A stretch of DNA of 64,000 nt. Source: Ypsolopha sequella (lineage: Eukaryota; Arthropoda; Insecta; Lepidoptera; Ypsolophidae). This document shows positions 46,611-58,035 of the stretch, in pieces. The stretch's first letter is position 1. Every line of letters begins with the position of its first letter. The translations under genes were made by a program, and so were the position numbers. The notes below the pieces were generated by a model. That model did not search any database, was not told the DNA's origin, and was given only the letters and a program-made list of their open reading frames with translations. The stretch is taken from NCBI GenBank assembly GCA_934047225.1, contig OW203983.1, positions 40,358,310 to 40,422,309 on the forward strand, read 5' to 3'.

Positions 46611-46652
46611 TCGATATATTTCGGCCCTCGGTATGGGGCCGTCATCAGTCGA
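46611..46652 (-). ncRNA. Hammerhead-ribozyme-like motif, copy 2 (Penelope type)
   Basis: Same 42-nt layout as 40804-40845: TCGA, CTGATGA, C, stem II (GGCCC and GGGCC around CATACCGA), GAAA, TATA, TCGA. Stem II differs in sequence but stays paired. Stem I can extend (GATTCGA with TCGAGTT). A decayed Penelope-type terminal repeat is the likely source. Confidence 0.55.
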
Positions 46653-46730
46653 ATCATTTTAATCTATTTTAATAAAGAACATCAAACATACAATTTTGAC
46701 TTACGGGAGAAACGCACAGCAAATATTATA

Positions 46731-47127
46731 ATTAAGGTTAAACGTCAGTAGCTGAGCGCAAAGTACATAACTTAGTTTTGTTTTCATGTTTAGAAAATTA
46801 AATTTGAAAAGCATTTTGGTCTGTGGCATTTGACGCCAATAATTCAGTGTTATTGAGGTTTATAAGCAAGGGTTTGAGATTGTATACACAATTAGTCATG
46901 ATCTTCTCAAAAACAACTTAAAATGCTGTTTTAACTTTGTTTGGACATTATCATGACTAATTGTGCATTAAATTTCAAACTCATGCTGTATAAACCTCAC
47001 TAATACTGAATGAACTGTTGGCGTCAACTGCCACATACCAAAATATTTTTCAATTTTTAATTTTAAAACAAGAAATACAAAGTTATGTTATGCACTTTGC
47101 ACTAAGCGACTAACGTTTAACCTTAAT
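46731..47127. mobile_element. Large foldback element, about 190-bp imperfect arms
   Basis: ATTAAGGTTAAACGTCAGTA on the left, GACTAACGTTTAACCTTAAT on the right; inner pairs such as ATTAGTCATGATCTTCTC and ATTATCATGACTAATTG. About 400 bp. Confidence 0.8.
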
Positions 47128-47334
47128 TGTTATGTAGAACCTCAGCTATATCTATATACTGAATATACTGCATATCCTTACTAGGAAACCGATTTTGTTG
47201 ATAATAAAGAATCATTGTCGTGAGCTAGCAAAAAATTCTGCGTCAACATTGGTTCAGTGGTTACGGAGATGGATAACACGAAAATTTGGAGTTACTTTGG
47301 GTACTTTAATTTCATTATCTATTACACCTTGTCA

Positions 47335-47670
47335 CTTTGTTTAGGGCTTACTGCCAATCATTTTACACTTGCAGCCTATGGACCAACTATACTCAAAAAG
47401 CCTACAACGCTTTGCGTGTTCAGTACAACAATGGATTTAGGGCGCTGTTGGGGCTGCCGCGCTACTGCAGCGCATCGGAGATGTTCGCGAATGCGTGCAC
47501 GGATGGCTTCCAGGCCATCATGGGGAAACGAAGCGCTTCTCTGATGTAGCGGGTGCAAGCCAGCGCCAATAGTCTCCTGATCACTGTTGCAGAAAGGATG
47601 GATGGTCCTATAATCAGGCATTACACCGCCACGCATGTGCTGCCCTCCAACATGGCAGCTAATAAGTGTA
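47335..47670 (+). pseudogene. LINE ORF2 C-terminal fragment
   Basis: Frame reading LFRAYCQSFYTCSLWTNYTQ, then KAYNALRVQYNNGFRALLGL and PRYCSASEMFANACTDGFQA, a stop, RVQASANSLL. This is the post-RT region found in insect endonuclease/RT elements (YNNAFR-x-LLGLPR-x-CSAS). Truncated on both sides. Confidence 0.65.
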
Positions 47671-47869
47671 GTGTGTATAAGTGTAGCCAATAAGTGTAAT
47701 TAGAATTACATAGCATTTTAATTGGGATTATATAAATTCAAGTAGGTTCATGCAAAAAAGAAAACATTATTTAATATAACTAAGACACACACTAATTAAT
47801 TACAAGCTTACATAAATACAGTAGATAGCATTACTATATTTTAATTATAAACAGATTGTCTATAAAAAC

Positions 47870-47870
47870 A

Positions 47871-47895
<25 letters not shown>
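47870..47895. repeat. (TA)n microsatellite
   Basis: About 12 TA units. Confidence 0.85.
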
Positions 47896-47901
<6 letters not shown>

Positions 47902-48221
47902 TTTATCATGATGACAATACTATCCAATAATAAAGTTTGAATCTAAATTTGATATTGACATCATTACCTACCTATATATATTTACATACGTTGTTATTAA
48001 ATATTCAAGCCCAATTAAAATCACGATGAAATGTTCGCAGTGAGATAGCTTATAACCTTGGCCAATTTTATGAATAGACTTTTATATACTCAGGAAAACT
48101 AGTGACTTATCAAGGATTTTATGTTAATTCCCAAAGCCGGCATAAACGGAAGTGTTTTGTAAAATTTCGAATATTTGTTCCGCACAACAATAATAAATCG
48201 GAACCCTGCGCCGAAGTCTAT

Positions 48222-48560
48222 TATTGTTATTTCCATCTATCAGCCCATATTCGTCCACTGCTGGACATATAGCCCTCCCCAATGTTACGCCACTCTTGGC
48301 GGTCCTCAGTCATCCTCATCCAGCCGCCACCCGCAACGTCCTTCAGATCGTCAGTCCAGCGGGCACGAGGTCTCCATTCCAATGCTTTACGGCCCCAACG
48401 GTTATCACGCGACAAATATGGCCAGTCTACTGCCACTTCAACTTACTGATTCAGCAGGCTATGTCGGTCACCTTCGATCTCTGACGGATATCTTCGTTTC
48501 GGATTTTATCTATCAAAGATATCCTAAGCATAGCCCGCTCCATAGCTCGTTGAGCGACCT
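48222..48560 (-). pseudogene. RTE-clade LINE C terminus
   Basis: Minus strand: ERAMLRISLIDKIRNEDIRQ, RSKVTDIA, stop, ISKLKWQ, stop, TGHICR, then RPRARWTDDLKDVAGGGWMR and MTEDRQEWRNIGEGY. The RWTDD-x-K-x-VAG-x-W-x-R block is diagnostic of RTE. Several stops and frame changes. Confidence 0.75.
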
Positions 48561-48799
48561 TAATTGTTATTTACCTTTACTTTACTATTAAAGGACTAGC
48601 TAGTCCATGATACTATTCCACTATAGGTATATAGCATCGAGTCACGTAAGTGACTTACGAGGTGAAATCCATCGTATAAGGCTCGTGGCACGCAGCTTTC
48701 ACAGGCAAGAAGATAAACCACGTTAGAACCCTTTTACACCAAACAATTCTTTTTGTTCATCGTACATAACGTACAGGTTCTCTAATTTTTATGTAATCG

Positions 48800-48986
48800 G
48801 CGCCTAGATTATGTATATTTGAATCAATTGCCAACTAGTTGCCGACCATCAACACACGTTCACACTTGAAGTGACGTCAGAGTTCATTGCAATACCCACT
48901 GAAGGCAATTTTGAAAGTTCAGTTTTTATCTATATGTTTTTGGTGGTTGGCAAACAGTTGGCAGCCGATTCAAACAGTATAGGCTC
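48800..48986. mobile_element. MITE, family E old copy
   Basis: Retains GCCTAGATTATGTAT, CACTTGAAGTGACGTCAGAG and CAATTTTGAAAGTTCAGTTT then TTATCTATATGTTTTTGG, diverged from 49639-49872. Confidence 0.6.
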
Positions 48987-49638
48987 GTTATTTAGATGTA
49001 AAAAATAACATAAGCAATAGCTTTAACTAAACAGTAGCTAAATTGTCAAATTGCGTACCTATCACGAAATTCTGGTAAATTGTCAGGCACGAGGTCGAGT
49101 CGAGTACAGTCAGTTACGCGTGACATTTGTAAAGGTAATCAGTGCTACAAGGATCGTAAGACTGCATACTATTGCAAAAAGATTTGGGTGACTTGAGTAT
49201 GTTTTGTATTCAAAATTAATTGTAGACAAGTGTTGTGTGATTAGGTTTACAAGAAAATAAATAGTTTAACGTATAATTATAACTTATCTGATAAAACACT
49301 TAAGAGAGTGACTGAGGTGAAGGACCTAGGGGTTCTCTTAGATGGCGAGCTTTCATTCCGGAATCATATCGAGAAAATTGTCACGAAATCTTATCGGATG
49401 CTGGGTTTCGTCTTGAGACAGGGCAAGGAGTTTAAAAGTGCAAGTACCCTTAAAATTCTTTATAATGCGCTAGTAAGATCCAACCTAGAGTATGCTTCTA
49501 CTGTCTGGAACCCAATTTACACAACACATGTGAACTCCATAGAGAGAATCCAGAATACACTTTTGAGATATCTAAATTATCGTCAAAGTAGTAGCTGGGA
49601 TTTCCGATTTCAACCAGATACGATAGCTGCTTTGCAGC

Positions 49639-49872
49639 GGGCCTATTATGTATCTCTAGTTGCCTTCTGGACTGGGTGTCTATCATCAAAAACAAAGATA
49701 TACTATCGAATTCCGATTGTCTAACTAAGGGCATGTTAGCACTTGAAGTGACGACACAGTTCGTAAATAGTTCAATACCCACTAAAAGCAATTTTGAAAG
49801 TTTAGTTTTTATCTATGTTTTTGACGATAGGCACCCTGTCCAGTTGGCAACTCAAGATACAGAATAGGGGGG
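49639..49872. mobile_element. MITE, family E copy inside a LINE
   Basis: GGGCCTATTATGTATCTCTA on the left, CAACTCAAGATACAGAATAG on the right; the reverse complement of 17338-17569. It interrupts the RT thumb frame. Confidence 0.85.
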
Positions 49873-50002
49873 GATAGGCGTATCTGCCGTGGCTTATTAT
49901 TTCTTTTTAAAATAGTCAATAATATTTTGGATTCCCCTTACCTCTTGAATAACATTGGATTTAAATGTCGAACTTTTACTACTAGGAATAAGTCTTTATT
50001 TA

Positions 50003-50604
50003 AAGTAGGGCCACTCAGTGATGGCACCTATGACAGCTGCATTTAGTGATGAGGAACATTTCAAATTTCGGTTAAAAATAAAAATCAAGTGTGAGTTTAC
50101 TCAACATTAGACACGTTATTCAACATTCAACATAATAATACAAAAGGAAATTTGGACAAATCCAGTGGCGTAGCTATCGGAGGGCTATGCGGTGTAGTGC
50201 CCCGGTGCCCATAAGCTCAAGGGGCCCCTCAACAACCTGAGCGAAGTTGAAAAGAGTTGTTTAAATATCTAAATCGAAAAACGTATTTTACTATCATTTA
50301 TTTTCGTTTAGTTTAACTTCGTCATTGTTTTGTCTTTAATTAAATATTATTGCGTAACTTGGCGACCTCAAACACGACCTATAAAAAATGAGAAACTTAT
50401 TTTTAAGGTAAAAATTCTTTGTTTCTATACGAATTCTATTGCACAATAAAGCAACATTCAAATCGAAAAACAATAACCGAAACAAGCAGTACATCACTAT
50501 CAACAATGAAGTATTACATTTTTTATTCACACTTGCTTATAAATAATTACGATACTTTGTAGGCATTTAAACGTCATAGGCGCTATCACTCAGTGGCCCT
50601 ACTT
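50003..50604. mobile_element. MITE with 20-bp perfect TIRs and TA duplication
   Basis: AAGTAGGGCCACTCAGTGAT and its exact complement ATCACTCAGTGGCCCTACTT, flanked by TA at 50001-50002 and 50605-50606. The interior contains CAGTGGCGTAGCTATCGGAG at 50163, itself like a hAT MITE end. No transposase. Confidence 0.9.
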
Positions 50605-51096
50605 TAGTATACCACATGCGGGTACAAATTATGCAAAAAATAGATTTTTGGTTCGTGCTTGCTATTGTTACAATACATATTTTCTTGATCTTGATATATT
50701 GCATCTTTCGCTGGGTCTATTAAAATCTTCATTGTTTAAACGTTTTAAAAAAAGAACTAAATGTTTTCTTAATGATACAGTTAAGTATTTATGTTAGTTA
50801 AGTATATTGTGTTAGTGTTAATTTTAATTTATGTATATTTTTTCGCTCTTCAATTTGCTTTGTTTTGTGTAACTTTACTAAGTAACTAACGTAAGTACAT
50901 GTTGCGTTGTTATAATGCCGTGTACCTAAATTTATTTACTTGCAACATTTATGTGGAAACTTGTTTGGTTTTAGTATTATTTATTGTTATTTGTATTATG
51001 TGTTAAGAAAACTATTTGTTTCCCAATCAATAAAAAAAATAAAAAGAAAATAATTACTCTGAGTAGCAGATTAATCTTTTACGAAACCCGAACATG

Positions 51097-51321
51097 TTAA
51101 GAGCGGTTTCGCAGCCGGATTGTGAAAAACCCGCCTTTTTCTAATTAATCGAAACAGAACACTTAAATTCAAAATTCACTCAACAGTTATTCAACAAAAC
51201 TTTATTACCTTTGTACTGTGTATGTTGCCATCGCAAAGTTTCCATTAGTTTCTGTAAATGAGAATTTTAAATATAAAATATTAATTAGAAGAAGGCGGGT
51301 TTCTCACGTAACGGCTCTTAA
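51097..51321. mobile_element. MITE, family B copy 4 (complete)
   Basis: TTAAGAGCGGTTTCGCAGCC then GGATTGTGAAAAACCCGCC on the left; GGCGGGTTTCTCACGTAACG then GCTCTTAA on the right. Confidence 0.85.
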
Positions 51322-52152
51322 TGAAATTGCTACTTAACCAGGCTTTTTGTATTTTTCAGTTCCCCTTATTTGTACAAGTCGGTATTTTGAATAGCGTGAA
51401 AGGGCTTTTAGGTATGCATTAATGTAACTCTTTAGCAGAGTGTGGAGAAGGTTTATGCAAAATAGAAATATGAAACTTCGCTGGAGTACAATATGGATGT
51501 TACAATAATTTTTGCTACGATAGTGCTACAGCGGCGTAGCGAAGAGTTCGAATGTGCTACGAAAATTTGACGTTCAGCGCGCTACTACATTTTAATAAAA
51601 TTTTATGCCATTCGGGTCAATGGAAGTACAATTTTTTGAGTTACATCATCTAAATACATAATATAATTTTAAAACACTTAGACTAGATTAAATAATTTAA
51701 TCTAAATAAATAAAATCAAATTTTAACTTGGTCTTTGACTACGAACAATCCATTTTACTCGTAGGATACATAGTAATACACACCCTAGACCCCAACACAC
51801 CCTTATACACGCATAAAACTCATTCTACAGTATTCAATCCTATCCATAAAAAAATCCTTTTTCTCAAAGGCGCACAATTTTGTTTTGAGTCTGCTTTTTT
51901 TTTTCGTAGATAATTATTTTTGGAAATTATATTCACTTATCATGGTCTTGCTAGCAGCTGCGAGTTTACACCATGGCAAGGTATTACCCGTCGACGGCGA
52001 AGCTAGCTGAAGCGTCCACAGAACTATTAATAAGGTATAGAAATGCCATGAAAGCCGTGACTGCGACGCACCGCTTTGATCAATACATCAAGGCATAACC
52101 CGCGGGCCTCTCATTTCTCAACTGAACGCGTTAGAACAAACATTTTGTCAAA
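51322..52152. other. Non-coding stretch upstream of the THAP exon
   Basis: No supported gene. The GC-richer 51940-52150 part could be a 5' UTR or promoter of the THAP exon. Confidence 0.3.
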
Positions 52153-52224
52153 ATGGTGTATTGCAGCGTCGCAAATTGTTCAAATAACGTAAATAAGACG
52201 TCTAAAGGAATTTCATTTCATTCG
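52153..52224 (+). pseudogene. THAP-domain first exon
   Basis: ATG at 52153 reads MVYCSVANCSNNVNKTSKGI then SFHS and meets a consensus donor GTAAGT at 52225. M-x-x-C-x4-C, a gap, then G-x-x-FH is the start of a THAP zinc-binding domain (C2CH), as in P-element transposases and host THAP genes. The expected next exon (F-P, then the C-x2-H) was not found in the following kilobases. Because the downstream sequence is repeated inverted at 59225-60075, where only KGISFHS survives, this is more likely a repeat-borne THAP relic than a live host gene. Confidence 0.5.
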
Positions 52225-52620
52225 TAAGTACTTTAAACATGTATTTACTGTGATATTTACATAATAAACCTAGCGGTAAATAAAATTTCAACCTTACCAT
52301 GACATATTTATCTTTGTAGCGAGTAGCGTTGAAATTAGACAATATTTTGTCCATTGCAGGTTATAAAGAGTGTTAACACATTGAGTTAGAATATTAACGC
52401 CACAATGTATATTTTGTCAAACATTATCAAACCGGACCTAACTGTGTCATAGTACAGCCGCTGGTCAGCGTCATAAGTTAAGGATGGCCACATTCACACG
52501 TGTTATTTTGACTGTATGAAGATGGGTGAATCTATGTGTGCGCCGCGTATGTTGACTAACTAATACTAACGTTATTCCAAAAAGTGGCGACAGCTGTGCT
52601 CGTATAAAACTTGTGTCACG
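52210..52620 (+). repeat. Repeat arm, matching 59225-60075 inverted
   Basis: Shared blocks with the inverted copy: AAAGGAATTTCATTTCA, GACAATATTTTGTCCATTGC, ACCTAACTGTGTCATAGTAC, CTCGTATAAAACTTGTGTCA. Confidence 0.75.
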
Positions 52621-52997
52621 CCGGTTGCCGCTTATAAAATAAAAATAATTTTTCTGACTTTACATATCTATCGCAAATTAACAGCAAAAGAATACACGAA
52701 AAGGTAGGAAATCAAACAAAATCTAGTATACAAATATCATAAATTTAATGGGGAATGTAAAAGTAACAAATAAGAATTTTGTAATTTGTAACACAAGAGT
52801 GAAAAAATTATTCTATCGTGTAAATTGAAATTACTAAATTGTCAAAAGATATTCAACCTTATCATCTTAAAAAGAACAATTTTTATATATTTTTTAGCTG
52901 AAATCGACGAAATATAGCATTTTACTGTTCTGGTTCATCATATTTATTTATTTTATGAATAAAAACACAAAATTTTCATTGCATCGCATCAGAAAAT

Positions 52998-53046
52998 AGT
53001 TAATTCTTAATGAGGTGTTTTAAAAACACCTCATTAAGAATTAACT
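52998..53046. repeat. Perfect palindrome, 23-bp arms
   Basis: AGTTAATTCTTAATGAGGTG TTT, three central bases, then the complement. Confidence 0.85.
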
Positions 53047-53341
53047 GTTTTTAACATTTTTTACATAAAACTTTTGGTGGTAAGCTGGCAATCTAACTAA
53101 GCGTGCAGATGGTTATTCTGGATTCCGGTAGATGACGCACAACGATCAATTAAACAAAATATGTGCATTAAAATACGCTTTATTTACCTAACACACACTA
53201 CTCATACATACCGGTATATAACTTTACTCTTTGACTCAACTGTCATGCACGGTTGAGCGATTTATCCTCAGATTTATCGTATGCCATGTGTCGCGTATTA
53301 TCGTACTCTAGCAATTTTTTTTTGTGGGCGGAGTATAGTTG

Positions 53342-53343
<2 letters not shown>

Positions 53344-53381
<38 letters not shown>
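53344..53381. repeat. (CA)n microsatellite
   Basis: About 18 CA units. Confidence 0.95.
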
Positions 53382-53386
<5 letters not shown>

Positions 53387-53946
53387 ATTTCGTTTCATCA
53401 ACTGTTTGATAGATGGCACTAGGTAGGTATGTCACAATTTATCTAAACTCCGGCCGTTCATTCGAGAGAATGGTGACGTTTGCAAATGTCAGGGGATAAA
53501 ACCTTTTTTTTACAGTTTTGCATTTCAATATTTTATATTTATCATGATGATTTTAGGGTAGATTTTATATCGTTAAAAGGTCCCATTTTTTAATAAAAAG
53601 TATTTTTGTCGTATATATTTTTCACTTCCTAGTACAAAACTTAATGAATCAGCTGAATCAATTTCTACGTAAAAGTAAAAAAAAGCGCAAAAAATATTAT
53701 TTTTGGCGAAAAGTTGTCTATTAGCGATACTGTGTTCACTTGAATTTAAGAACCTTATATAGAGGTTGTCATTTTATTTATGTAGCGGAAATCATATTGA
53801 ATTAAGACTCTGTATATAAGTGATCAATGTTCTATTACCCTTTTTGTGAAACTCGTTAATTTGTTTTTATCGTTTTTCCGAGTCCAGCTCCGAGTCAGTT
53901 ACTATAGGAAGTCAACATTTTATTTGGCAAAATTAGCAAAAAGTAT

Positions 53947-55751
53947 TACGATCCGTGTTGCTGATTTATTATTATTACTTGCCAATATGGTAGTTTGGCT
54001 GTATAAATAAATGTCACCTTTCAAAGAGCTCGTGCTATTACTAAAATTTCCTTCTGCTCATTTAATAATGGGAATAAAATAAAATACGAAGCATAAAGTT
54101 TTATTTTTATTCACTACAGATTTCACTGTAGAGTTCATCGTCAGTATCCGAAGCAGAAGTATTTGTAATAAACTGTTCTGCCACATCATCTATTAGATGG
54201 TCAAGTTTCATAAGTTTATCTTCCTCTTTTATGGTGTGTGATATACAGCCTGCCCATTCTACATTTGTGACACGTGACAACCCTTCTTCTAGCAATTGTT
54301 TAATTTCCGTCATTTTGAAGGTTTTCTTATTCCTTACCACATGTCCCTTTACGTTTGCCCATATCAACTCAATCGCATTTAACTCGTAGTGATATGGGGG
54401 CAGCCTGAGGACTGTTATTCCTTGAGCTGCAGCCATTTCATCAACGGCATATTTAATAAGTTACCCCTTTTCCCTTCTAACAATTTCCATTAGAAATTCT
54501 TTAATCATGCTCTGCTCAAACGGTATATTTTTAGAGGTAAGCCATGCTTGGATATCACATTTTCTCCAGGAAGAAGTTGGCACAGCTTCTAATCTTCTAG
54601 AATGGTATGGGGCGTTGTCAATCACAATAACCAAGTTAGGTTTAAGTTTTGGTAAGATTCCCCTAAACCACTGTTTAAACACTTCGGCGTTCATATCTTT
54701 ATGATAATCATCCCCCTTTTTTGCTTCAAAAAGCAGAAGGCCGTCTTCTAAAAAACCTTCTTCACTTCCTACATGGCTTACGATTAATCTTCGTCCTTTT
54801 CCACTAGGAGCTTTGAGGACAGTAGTTAGGCCTTCTAAAAAAGCTTGCCGAGACGACTGCACCTCCATGTCGGTCCAAACTTTTTGCACAGTATGGCCTT
54901 CATTTAGCCAAGTTTCGTCTTGGTAATAAATAAATCTACCTTCCCTACGGTACTGCTTAATCTTCAATAAGTATTTGTGGCGCCAAAGCACAATGTCTTG
55001 CCTGTCAATGAGGCCGCTTTTTTGTTTGCACGTGGCATATTTGAAATTTAATTTCTTCATTACATTTTGAAGCGTTGTCCTTTTGAGATTTGGTAAAGAA
55101 TTATCAGAGTTCACAGCGAGTAAAATCTGAAAATAAATATTTTTTTTTATCCCTGTAGATTATTGTATTAAAAAAATAGCAACAATGAAACAATAAGATT
55201 TTGTTTTAATAACTTGCCTTGTTGATGGTTGGTATTTCATTTCGGTAAAAAAATCGGTGAATTTTTCTTCTTATAGCACATAAAGTAAAATCATCAATTT
55301 TATCGTCAAACTGAAGCTTTGGACCACTTTTTTGTGGATTTGAAAATGTTGATGTTGATGACATTTTCATTGCTTTATATTCTCTTATGATGCGATACAT
55401 AGTTGCCATTGATACTCCAGTCATTTCAACCACCTTTTCAATACAGGCAGCAGTATCAGAGTCAGCCCATAATTCGGTTGCTTTCGGCCAATTTTTCACC
55501 ACGTACTTGAATACGTTAAGAATAATTTCTTTTTCACCAGGAACTATTACACGACGTGTTCTTTTCTTTCTCGGTGTAAGAAAGTTTGCGTCCGTGTTTC
55601 TTGAAAAGCCCGGTTGCGGCTCCATTTTATGTCTTAGTGCCAGTCAACCAAATAAAATGTAAATTTCGATAAAAAACTACCTACTAAAATAACGAAAATT
55701 TAAAAAATTATTACAAATCAAATAATTTAATACACAAACACGGATCGCATA
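53947..55751 (-). mobile_element. Tc1/mariner-related DNA transposon, DD82E (Sailor-type)
   Basis: A 1.8-kb unit with matching inverted ends CGATCCGTGTT (53949-53959) and AACACGGATCG (55737-55747), with TA within 0-2 bases outside each. It carries one transposase gene on the minus strand. The catalytic spacing of 82 residues between the second Asp and the Glu fits the DD82E Sailor group of the IS630/Tc1/mariner superfamily. Confidence 0.8.
54107..55625 (-). pseudogene. DD82E transposase with one GC-AG intron and one nonsense codon
   Basis: Exon 1 (55625-55218, 136 residues) starts MEPQPGFSRNTD and carries a helix-turn-helix DNA-binding part (GVSMATMYRIIREYK). The intron (55217-55127, 91 bp) has donor AAG|GCAAGT and acceptor TTTTCAG, a GC-AG intron. 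Exon 2 (55126-54107) continues ILLAVNSDNSLPNLKRTTLQ in frame. Catalytic residues: Asp in YYQDETW (about residue 206), Asp in VIVIDNAPYH (about 306) and Glu in ELNAIELIW (about 389), 82 residues apart. Full length is 475 codons. One in-frame TAA at 54463-54461 (about codon 358) falls between the second Asp and the Glu; no frameshift was seen. It ends in an acidic tail (SASDTDDELYSEICSE). The enzyme would cut and paste the surrounding element at TA sites. Confidence 0.88.
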
Positions 55752-57477
55752 TATCTAACATTCCAGGACAAAGATAGAAGCCGAATGAAGTTATTTGTTT
55801 AATCAATAAAATGTGTCAAGTTATTTCTGTCAAATCAACAATCATAATGCCTGCAGTATGAATCCTCGACTTTTTGAATCGACATTTCAGAAAAAGGTTT
55901 ATAATATCTGCGGTGTAAGGCAGTGTTGTCGTATTATAAAACTGATATATCTTACCAAATAATAAGATCGTATATATATTCTATTCCAGGGTTTTTATTT
56001 ATAAAAAAAGTTTAATTAATCATGATTTGGATTTATTTCGTCCCATTTGTTGTACCGTTGATATTTTTTTAACGTGCCTTTATTTATTTTTGTCGTGAAG
56101 AAGCTCTTGTTGACTTGTAGTATTTTTTCGAGATATCGCCACACTCCATCTGTCATCATTCTCTCGAATTAACGGCAGCAGTTTAGTATAGTAGCGACAT
56201 CAAAAATAATAAGTCGAACTACTAGGTACCGGCGAAAATAATAAGTTTTACGCGGGCTTTGTTCTAATGTATGGAGTGAGCAATCTATCCTTCTTTTATT
56301 TATCTATGCTCATGCGGAGAAGCCGCGTAGGAACAATAGGTATCTTGCAAATAAATCTAAAATAGAAACTTGAAACATCCTAAGCGAGTTACACCACTGT
56401 ATAAGATATTTATTTAAATCTAAAACATTATAAAGAAGGACGACGTCCACCTGGTGGTTCCCGGATAAAGGATCTTGCCATTAGTCTCGTTGACGGCGGC
56501 CACGACAAAATCAGTAAGGAAGTTCTACCTACTTTAATCTGAAGCTCGAAGTCACTGGGTCCCCACCATTCTTGGCTGGCAACCGCAAGAAAATAGAACT
56601 TCGTCTTCAGGCTCCACGGGACGCACTCGAAAAAATCGACACGAGTCCTCTTCCTAAATTTATGTAAAAAAATTAAACCCTGAAATGAAAAGAGAAACAA
56701 AAATAAAATCCTTAAGCCCCCCCCCGACGTGACTTTCAGATAAAACAAGACTTGACTATTATTTCCGAACTGGAAATATCCCTCCAACACTGACAAACAT
56801 TTTGGCAATCAATCCATTCGAGGTAACAAATCGCCACTTTCTGGAAATAAATCGATACAGTTATTGACTTAGGACTTTTAGAACTAACTATCCACAACTT
56901 TGACTAAAATTACCAAAATTAAGAATTAAAAAAAATGTGTAATAAAACTGCAATTTTTAGAACTCTCGGACAGCGACCAGCCTGTTCAAGTCATACTGGA
57001 ATTCCTCTGTCTCCTCCTGCTTAGAATAAACACAAAACCAGATCTACGCCAGCCCGAAAAATCTCACGATAGTCTAAACTCGAACCCTTATAGCAATGTT
57101 CGAAGGGTCAAAATCGTCCGACAAGGCGAACATGACTGTGGTAACAACAACTGCTAAGTAAATCGGCTAATCGGAGTTATGGTGTGAGAAAATAAAAACT
57201 AAAATGCAACGTACTAAAATTACAATGTTACAATGGGGAGCTGACCCGAATGAAGGGAGCTAAAAAGCTGACAACCTGTAGACGTTCCCTGCAGTTGACG
57301 CTTTACCGATGTATTCGGAATTCGAAACGCCCTGTTCTGGTCAGCTTCCAATTTGCGGTCCTGCGAGTTTTGCACCTGGAGTGCGTCCATCTAAGGAGCC
57401 ATGGAAGCATTAAAATTATTAATGTATATTCGTAGCGGAAACCGCTTTTTCCTTAATTAACCTTAATTTAGTTACTT
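55752..57477. other. Stretch without a recognised gene; part may be an LTR remnant
   Basis: The minus frame 56808-56428 ends SFIREPPGGRRPSL, a style seen at the ends of retroelement polyproteins, but no integrase or RT is visible. 56900-57430 is GC-richer than its flanks with no terminal repeats that I could pair. Confidence 0.3.
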
Positions 57478-57785
57478 TTTAGGGTTCCGTACCCGAAGGG
57501 TAACCAAGGGGACCCTATTACTAAGACTCTGCTGTCCGTCTGTCTGTTCGTCTGTCTGTCCGTCTGTCACCAGGCTGTATCTAATGAACCGTGATAACTA
57601 GACAGTTGAAATGTTCACAGATGATGTATTTATGTTGCCGCTATAACAACAAATACTAAAAAACAGAATCAAATAATTATTTAGGGCTCCCATACAACAG
57701 ACATGTTTTTTTGCCGTTTTTATAGATAATGGTACGGAACCCTTCGTGCGCGATTCCGACTCGCACCTGGCCGGTTTTTTATATT
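57478..57785 (+). repeat. Lepidopteran interspersed repeat, best copy
   Basis: From TTTAGGGTTCCGTACCCGAA through CTGTCCGTCTGTCTGTTCGT to ATGGTACGGAACCCTTCGTG and CGACTCGCACCTGGCCGG. Non-coding, about 300 bp. Related pieces at 2249, 10981, 19072, 30303, 42395 and 59083. Confidence 0.8.
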
Positions 57786-58035
57786 TTTTAATTAAAATTT
57801 GCAGAATTCTACGATATGCTGAAGGCATATTATATGTAAAACGTAAACTGCCGAAGAGACAGAACAAACCACAAACCTTTGATGAGCTCACAACTTATAG
57901 GCTTTTCTTCATATCGCTTCTTACCAGTCTGGCTCGTGGTTTGCCTAAGCTTATCTTAGTTCACTCGAATTAAGTTAGAGTACAGGACTAAATTTGAACT
58001 TTATCTGAAAAATTATTAAAATAAATTGGTATTAA

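Larger units (their letters stand above)
49216..51040 (+). pseudogene. LINE ORF2 C-terminal half with two nested MITEs
   Basis: The coding remnant begins DKCCVIRFTRK, shifts frame, then reads VKDLGVLLDGELSFRNHIEK, LVRSNLEYASTVWNP and IQNTLLRYLNY up to 49638. After a family E MITE it resumes FKIVNNILDSPYLLNNIGFK, is cut by a TA-flanked MITE, and ends HAGTNYAKNRFLVRACYCYN then SLGLLKSSLFKRFKK. The 3' end is an AATAAA-rich stretch near 51030. Removing the second MITE and one TA restores SLFSIPHAGTNY. CR1/Jockey-group; the RT palm is absent. Confidence 0.8.

Noticed and set aside
52359..52440. Second THAP exon after an acceptor-like TTGCAG
   Set aside because: Joining the first exon to this site gives a stop within two codons and no THAP continuation.
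54461..54704. Second plus-strand gene opposite the transposase
   Set aside because: Antisense shadow of the DD82E transposase.
56428..56808. Retroviral-like polyprotein end
   Set aside because: Only the terminal PPGGRR style is suggestive; no protease, RT, RNase H or integrase motif nearby, so left as unclassified.
57250..57435. 61-codon frame as a small gene
   Set aside because: No recognisable domain or splice context; sits in an unclassified repeat-like region.
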